Source: Bifidobacteriaceae bacterium
Lineage (GTDB): Bacteria > Actinomycetota > Actinomycetes > Actinomycetales > WQXJ01
Direction of reading: 5' to 3'
Length of the DNA stretch: 5,703 nucleotides
Assembly: GCA_031258055.1 (NCBI GenBank)
Contig: JAIRNM010000431.1
Location: forward strand, 1-5,703
Part shown: positions 1 to 3,755 of the stretch, one piece after another
Layout of the letters: each line of letters starts with the position of its first letter
Position numbering within the stretch: the first letter of the stretch is position 1
The notes under the pieces: generated by a model
Told to the model about the DNA's origin: nothing
The model's input: only the letters and a program-made list of their open reading frames with translations
Databases searched by the model: none
Translations under genes and position numbers: made by a program

Positions 1-337
1 TGTCGCCGCGATGCACGTCAAACAAGCCCGGAGCCAGCTTGGTAACCAGCACGCGGTCAAGTTCTTCCAGGGTGGGCTCCATCGATTCCGAAGGGATGTA
101 GAACGACTGGATCAGGAACGTCTTGATCAGGAAAGACAAGATAATCGCCGCGACTACCACGAAAACGGCGTCTTTGAGGAAGCGCACTGACTTCTTGTCC
201 GGCTTCTTCCCGGGCTTGTTGCCCGCGTCTTGGTCCGACTCCTCCTCAGAGTCTCGGCCAGGCGTCTTCGACTTATTCTTCGATCCGCGACCGCGTTCAA
301 GGCGGTGGCGCGGGGCGCCGTCGAGCGGTTGCACCAT
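1..337 (-). CDS. lepB: Signal peptidase I, N-terminal part (cut by window edge)
   Basis: Type I signal peptidase, the membrane serine protease that removes signal peptides from exported proteins. Translating the reverse strand from ATG at 337 gives 112 codons with no stop before the window edge. Residues 1-50 are a charged cytoplasmic stretch rich in Lys, Asp and Glu. Residues 53-76 form one hydrophobic membrane segment. Then comes the family signature F-Y-I-P-S-E-S-M-E-P-T-L, in which Ser85 (codon at 83-85) is the nucleophile by family analogy. The R-G-D at the edge begins the next conserved box. The catalytic lysine and the rest of the protein lie outside. The ATG follows the rnhB stop by one base. 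GAGAAG at 343-348 with a 5-nt spacer is a plausible ribosome binding site, and an in-frame stop at 347-349 rules out a longer start. GTG at codon 2 is the only close alternative. Confidence 0.93.
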   Translation of the reverse strand, partial: MVQPLDGAPRHRLERGRGSKNKSKTPGRDSEEESDQDAGNKPGKKPDKKSVRFLKDAVFVVVAAIILSFLIKTFLIQSFYIPSESMEPTLEELDRVLVTKLAPGLFDVHRGD

Positions 338-338
338 G

Positions 339-1007
339 CTAGCTTCTCACGTCCGGCTTCTCGGCGCTGGGGAGCGACCAGCTCTGGCGGTGGAGATGGA
401 CCGGGCCGAAGTGGCTGAGCGCCTCAAGATGGGCCGGTGAGCCGTAGCCCTTGTTGGCCTGCCAGCCGTATTCGGGGAACTCCACCGCCAACTCGACCAT
501 TCGCTGATCGCGGGCCACTTTCGCGAAGATTGACGCCGCCGCCACCGAGGCGCACTCGCGGTCCGCCTTCACTTTCATGCGGACAAGCCAGGCCGGTTGA
601 CTGGGTTCGGAAAAAAGGTCTGGCGGCGGGCTCAACCAGTTGTGTTTCCCATCCAACACGATCACAGACGGGGTCCTCAGTAACTGGTCAAGCGCCCGGT
701 GGCCGGCCAGGCGGAGTGCGGCCACAATTCCGTGCCGGTCGATTTCCTCAGCACTGGCCCAACCAATTGAATGGTCGGCCGCCCATCTGGTGAGCGCCGG
801 TATAAGGTTCAAGCGCTGGGCCGGGCTGAGCAATTTCGAATCGGCCAATCCGGGCGGGGCCAACGGCGTTTGGCTGTCGACCACTACCACCCCGACGCAG
901 ACGGGACCGGCCAACGCCCCACGGCCTACCTCATCCATGCCGCCTACCGTTTCGTAACCGGTTGCCAGCAGAGCCGATTCGGCTTCGAGGGTCGGCCTGA
1001 CGAGCAT
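339..1007 (-). CDS. rnhB: Ribonuclease HII
   Basis: RNase HII nicks the RNA strand of RNA-DNA hybrids and removes single ribonucleotides misincorporated in DNA. It is cytosolic and metal dependent. The 222-residue product has the usual length. The signature G-G-M-D-E-V-G-R-G lies at residues 22-30, with D25 and E26 as the first two metal ligands. L-A-D-S-K-L-L is at 54-60, V-L-D-G at 117-120 (D119) and K-A-D at 147-149 (D149), which completes the D-E-D-D set. The A-A-A-S-I-F-A-K-V-A-R-D helix (156-167) and N-K-G-Y-G-S-P-x-H (185-193) are also family hallmarks. The ATG at 1007 has GGAG at 1017-1020 with a 9-nt spacer. The gene follows rplS by 30 nt and precedes lepB by 1 nt, so co-transcription and possible coupling to lepB are inferred. 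No key residue is missing. Confidence 0.97.
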   Translation of the reverse strand: MLVRPTLEAESALLATGYETVGGMDEVGRGALAGPVCVGVVVVDSQTPLAPPGLADSKLLSPAQRLNLIPALTRWAADHSIGWASAEEIDRHGIVAALRLAGHRALDQLLRTPSVIVLDGKHNWLSPPPDLFSEPSQPAWLVRMKVKADRECASVAAASIFAKVARDQRMVELAVEFPEYGWQANKGYGSPAHLEALSHFGPVHLHRQSWSLPSAEKPDVRS

Positions 1008-1037
1008 GTCGGTCCGCTCCAGCGGCGCGGGCTGGCG

Positions 1038-1499
1038 CTAATCGAGCGGCTCGCTCGCGGCCGACTCGGCCACCGCTACCAATTCAGCTTCCTCGGCGGC
1101 TTGATCCTTAGTGCTCTGGTCTTTGACGACTTCGCCTTTGGCGCCTTGGGGCCGGTAATCGCGCCGCTCACGAATCTTGGCGGCCTTGCCGCGACGACCG
1201 CGCAGGTAATACAGCTTGGCCCGGCGGACATCGCCTCGGGTCACAACCTCGATCTTGTCGATGGAGGGGGCGTGGAGCGGGAAGGTCCTTTCAACGCCAA
1301 CACCGAAGGAAATCTTCCGGACCTTGAAAGTAGCGCGCACGCCCTCGCCATCGCGGGCTATCACCACACCCTGGAAAATCTGCACCCGGGAGCGCGTCCC
1401 TTCGACTACCCGGACATGGACTTTGACTGTGTCACCGGCCCGGAAAGCTGGGATGTCCTGTTTCAAGGACGGCTGGTCAACTGAATCGAGGCGATGCAT
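1038..1499 (-). CDS. rplS: 50S ribosomal protein L19
   Basis: Ribosomal protein L19, a component of the large subunit near the 30S-50S interface. The 153-residue product starts with the typical L-D-x-V-D...D-I-P-x-F-R-x-G-D-T-V-K-V (4-26). It continues with V-R-V-V-E-G (29-34), [10 protein letters not shown] (38-47), the [10 protein letters not shown] segment (69-78) and [21 protein letters not shown] (92-112). The conserved core ends near residue 116, as in ordinary L19 proteins of roughly 115 residues. Residues 117-153 are an added Ala/Glu/Asp-rich tail with nine acidic and three basic residues, probably disordered. ATG at 1499 is supported by the family N-terminus and by GAGGAAG at 1509-1515 with a 9-nt spacer. 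It is the first gene of the rplS-rnhB-lepB run and has its own upstream region. Confidence 0.98.
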   Translation of the reverse strand: MHRLDSVDQPSLKQDIPAFRAGDTVKVHVRVVEGTRSRVQIFQGVVIARDGEGVRATFKVRKISFGVGVERTFPLHAPSIDKIEVVTRGDVRRAKLYYLRGRRGKAAKIRERRDYRPQGAKGEVVKDQSTKDQAAEEAELVAVAESAASEPLD

Positions 1500-1508
1500 C
1501 GCTCACTG

Positions 1509-1515
1509 CTTCCTC
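1509..1515 (-). promoter_or_regulatory. Shine-Dalgarno of rplS, abutting a hairpin
   Basis: GAGGAAG on the reverse strand, 9 nt before the rplS ATG, is a strong purine-rich site. Its first base (1515) is also the last base of the stem-loop at 1515-1539, so folding of that hairpin could affect ribosome access. The match is seen directly; the regulatory effect is inference. Confidence 0.75.
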
Positions 1516-1539
1516 GCTTGTCGCCGCAGGTCACAAGCG
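1515..1539 (-). promoter_or_regulatory. Stem-loop next to the rplS ribosome binding site
   Basis: On the reverse strand CGCTTGT (1539-1533) pairs perfectly with ACAAGCG (1521-1515), leaving an 11-nt loop. The 3' arm ends on the first base of the Shine-Dalgarno. No U-tract follows, so this is not a normal intrinsic terminator. It could be part of a leader controlling L19 translation. Confidence 0.5.
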
Positions 1540-1546
1540 GATTCGG

Positions 1547-1563
1547 GCAGCCCCTGGGGCTGC
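1547..1563 (-). promoter_or_regulatory. GC-rich stem-loop in the rplS leader
   Basis: GCAGCCCCTGGGGCTGC is a perfect 17-nt palindrome around a central base. As RNA it folds into a 7-bp stem with a 3-nt loop. It lies seven bases 5' of the second leader hairpin and inside the inferred rplS 5' untranslated region. No T-run follows on either strand, so a classical terminator (for example of a converging transcript) is less likely than a leader element. Confidence 0.5.
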
Positions 1564-1647
1564 GTTTACGAAGAGTTGCCGGTGCTATGCCCATCATTGA
1601 ATCCGACCCCCCACGGCAGGCGGGCTGACGGCAAACACCGAACGGAC

Positions 1648-1676
1648 ATTTTGCCACATCCGGGGCGCCGAACCAA
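1648..1676 (-). promoter_or_regulatory. Candidate promoter of the rplS-rnhB-lepB operon
   Basis: On the reverse strand TTGGTT (1676-1671) and CAAAAT (1653-1648) are separated by 17 nt, the ideal spacing for a housekeeping sigma-70-type promoter. The -10 matches TATAAT at four of six positions and is preceded by TGTGG. The -35 matches only at TTG. It lies about 30-50 bases beyond the uvrD2 stop, the expected place for an rplS promoter. Found by eye, with no expression evidence. Confidence 0.45.
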
Positions 1677-1705
1677 ACCGCACCAAGCGCCGGCGCAGCC
1701 AGGGT

Positions 1706-3736
1706 TTAGGGGTTTGGTGTGCGTGCGTCTTTCAGGAGGGCCAGGAGTTCAAGGCCGTAGAGTTCAATCTTGGCCGGGCCAATGCCGGGGACCTGGGCTA
1801 AGCCCTTGACGTCTTGCGGGCGCCGAGTGGCCAGCGCCCGCAAAGTTAAATCCGTCAACACTGTGAAAGCCCGGCGCTCCTCGGCCCGGGCGACCTCCAG
1901 ACGCCATTCACGCAGCTTCTCAAAGAGCGCCAATTCGGCCACCGTGAGGTCTTCTTTGGTTGGCACTTCCAGCCCCCGGGCTTTCTTGACCGCTTGTTCG
2001 GCCGTCGGCCACAAGCCGTTCAAGAACCTTGAGAAACGGCGGTTGGCGTTACCACCGACCGTCCGGGCCTTAGCGTAGGACAGTTGAAGATGACGCTTGG
2101 CCCTGGTGATACCGACATAAAGGAGGCGGCGTTCTTCGGCTACCTCCAGCGGCGTAGCAGCCAGAGAGATTGGCACTAGGCCTTCCGCCAAGCCAATCAA
2201 GAAGACCGCCTCCCATTCCAGCCCTTTGGCAGAGTGGAGCGAAGCCAGAGTAACGCCGCTCGCATCCGGGGCGTGGCCGCTTTCAGCCCGCAGGCCGATC
2301 GCTTCCACCAGTTGGCCCAGACTGGCGGCGCCATCCTTGATTAGTTGTCGGGCCAGAGTCATCAGAGCTTCCAGCGACTCCCAGCGCTCACGCACGGCGC
2401 CGCGTTCAGCTGGCGCCTCAGGCGACCAGCCTAAGCCCCCGAGCAACTGTTCGACCTGGGCTTCAACTGGTTCAGAGGTCTCAGCCCGGGCACCGGCACG
2501 CATCGACGCTATGGCCTGGCGGACTTCCCGGCGCGCGAAGAAACGGGCCCCGCCACGGACTTGGTAGGCAATCCCAGCGGAGGCCAAAGCGTTTTCGACT
2601 GGTTCGGATTGGCTGTGGGTTCTGAACAAGACGGCGATTTCCTCGCCCGCCGTACCGCCGTTGATGAGTTCCGTGATCTTTGCGGCGACGCCTGCTGCCT
2701 CGGCGGCATCGTCCGGGAAAGACCGGAAAGTGACCGCCGGGCCGGACGGCTCCTGCGAAACCAACTCGACGCCGACCTCACCGCCGCGCCGCAAGATGGA
2801 ATTGGCGAGCGAGACCACCTGCGGGGTGGAACGGTAGTCCCGGACCAGTTTCACGACCGCCGCTTTGGGGTAGCGGCCCCGAAAACCCGTCAAGTAATCC
2901 GAGGTGGCGCCCGCGAACGAGTAGATGGTCTGGGCCGGGTCACCAACCACACAAAGCTCCTCGCGCCCACCCAGCCAAAGGTCTAATAGGCGCTGCTGAA
3001 GAGGCGAAACGTCCTGGTATTCATCCACCACGAAATGGCGGTATTGGGACCTGACCTGGCGCGCGACGGATGGGCTCTCCTCCATCAGTCCAGCCATCGC
3101 CAGCAGAATGTCCTCGAAGTCCATCGCCGCCGATTCGCCTAGGACCTCCTCATAAACCCGGATCAAGCGCGCCACAGCGATGTGATCAAGGCCCGCCGGT
3201 TGACCCCGACCAGCCTTGGCGGCCCGTTTCGAATAGTCATCGGCCGTCCACAACTGGACTTTGGACCATTCGATCTCGGCCGAAAGATCTCGAACGGCCG
3301 CTCGGTCGACCTCAATGCCCAGCCTGGCAGCGGCCTGTGCGACCAGTGGTGCTTTCAGTTCGATCACACGGGGTACCGGCCGACTGAATTCGGTTGGCAA
3401 GAAATACGACAGTTGTTTGAGAGCGGCCGAATGAAAGGTCTTGGCCTGCACGCCCCTAGCCCCCAAGTGGCGCAGGCGCTGCAACATTTCACTGGCCGCT
3501 TTGGTCGTGAAGGTGACAGCCAGGACCGAATTCGGCCGGTAAGTGCCGGTCGCCACGCCGTAGGCGATCCGGTGAGTGATCGCTCTAGTCTTGCCGGTGC
3601 CCGCGCCCGCCAGCACACAAACCGGCCCGAGCAACTGGCTGGCCGCTTCTCGCTGCTCCGGGTCGAGCGCTTCCAACAGGCTTTCAGGGCCAGGATGTTT
3701 TGACACGCTGACAATCCTGGCATGCGAGTCTGACAC
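1706..3736 (-). CDS. uvrD2: UvrD2-type superfamily 1 DNA helicase with HRDC domain
   Basis: ATP-dependent 3'-5' DNA helicase of the UvrD/Rep group, acting in the cytosol in DNA repair and replication. The 676 residues show all core motifs: Q-motif L-D-P-E-Q-R-E (24-30), Walker A G-A-G-T-G-K-T (44-50), motif Ia T-F-T-T-K-A-A-S-E-M (75-84), Walker B V-V-D-E-Y-Q-D (236-242), motif III V-G-D-P-A-Q-T-I-Y-S-F (264-274), motif IV R-D-Y-R-S-T (299-304), motif V H-S-A-K-G-L-E-W (501-508) and motif VI R-L-L-Y-V-G-I-T-R-A-K (537-547). Residues about 598-672 form an HRDC domain ending in P-G-I-G-P-A-K. This layout is that of actinobacterial UvrD2. The mycobacterial tetracysteine linker is absent: the only cysteines are C40 and C262. 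The start is GTG at 3736, but GTG at 3706 (codon 11) has a better upstream AGGA. Confidence 0.94.
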   Translation of the reverse strand: MSDSHARIVSVSKHPGPESLLEALDPEQREAASQLLGPVCVLAGAGTGKTRAITHRIAYGVATGTYRPNSVLAVTFTTKAASEMLQRLRHLGARGVQAKTFHSAALKQLSYFLPTEFSRPVPRVIELKAPLVAQAAARLGIEVDRAAVRDLSAEIEWSKVQLWTADDYSKRAAKAGRGQPAGLDHIAVARLIRVYEEVLGESAAMDFEDILLAMAGLMEESPSVARQVRSQYRHFVVDEYQDVSPLQQRLLDLWLGGREELCVVGDPAQTIYSFAGATSDYLTGFRGRYPKAAVVKLVRDYRSTPQVVSLANSILRRGGEVGVELVSQEPSGPAVTFRSFPDDAAEAAGVAAKITELINGGTAGEEIAVLFRTHSQSEPVENALASAGIAYQVRGGARFFARREVRQAIASMRAGARAETSEPVEAQVEQLLGGLGWSPEAPAERGAVRERWESLEALMTLARQLIKDGAASLGQLVEAIGLRAESGHAPDASGVTLASLHSAKGLEWEAVFLIGLAEGLVPISLAATPLEVAEERRLLYVGITRAKRHLQLSYAKARTVGGNANRRFSRFLNGLWPTAEQAVKKARGLEVPTKEDLTVAELALFEKLREWRLEVARAEERRAFTVLTDLTLRALATRRPQDVKGLAQVPGIGPAKIELYGLELLALLKDARTPNP
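3715..3718 (-). promoter_or_regulatory. Possible ribosome binding site for a shorter UvrD2 start
   Basis: AGGA on the reverse strand lies 8 nt before GTG 3706-3704, codon 11 of the long uvrD2 reading frame. No comparable site precedes GTG 3736, which directly follows an in-frame TAG. The first 20 or so residues precede the conserved L-D-P-E-Q motif, so the protein family does not settle the choice. Starting at 3706 would give 666 residues. Confidence 0.35.
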
Positions 3737-3743
3737 CTAGCCG

Positions 3744-3749
3744 TACCGT
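3744..3749 (+). promoter_or_regulatory. Candidate -10 element for a leaderless phosphotransferase transcript
   Basis: TACCGT fits the TANNNT pattern common in actinobacterial -10 boxes. It ends 6 nt before the GTG at 3756, the spacing expected if transcription starts on the first base of the start codon. No good Shine-Dalgarno precedes that GTG, which agrees with a leaderless message. No convincing -35 is found at 16-19 nt upstream. The site lies in the 19-bp gap to the divergent uvrD2. Confidence 0.35.
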
Positions 3750-3755
3750 GGAACT

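Larger units (their letters stand above)
1500..1642 (-). promoter_or_regulatory. Long structured 5' leader of rplS
   Basis: If transcription starts about 7 nt after the proposed -10 (near 1641), the leader is about 142 nt, long for a gene with an ordinary ribosome binding site. It holds two tandem stem-loops (1547-1563 and 1515-1539). A possible longer-range 6-bp pairing links TTGCCG (1634-1629) with CGGCAA (1581-1576). Leaders bound by the encoded ribosomal protein are known for several r-protein genes, and an L19 leader RNA family is described in Firmicutes. Whether this one is related or works that way is not visible here. Confidence 0.4.

Noticed and set aside
771..1484. Rightward open frame opposite rnhB and rplS (237 codons)
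   Set aside because: It lies antisense to two unmistakable genes, spans both of them and the gap, and shows no family motif.
1463..1657. Leftward 64-codon frame covering the rplS leader, possible leader peptide
   Set aside because: It overlaps the rplS start in another frame, begins within the proposed -10 region and has no ribosome binding site. A leader peptide cannot be supported.
1688..1697. GCGCCGGCGC palindrome after uvrD2 as a terminator
   Set aside because: A 10-nt palindrome without loop or T-run cannot form a useful hairpin, and such sequences are common in GC-rich DNA.
1216..1809. Rightward open frame across rplS, the leader and the uvrD2 end
   Set aside because: Antisense to rplS and uvrD2, Arg/Pro/Ser-rich and without a ribosome binding site or domain.
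3700..3705. Perfect TTGACA on the + strand as a -35 box for the phosphotransferase
   Set aside because: No acceptable -10 lies 16-19 nt downstream, and it is 38 nt from the TACCGT candidate. It sits inside uvrD2 codons and is probably chance.
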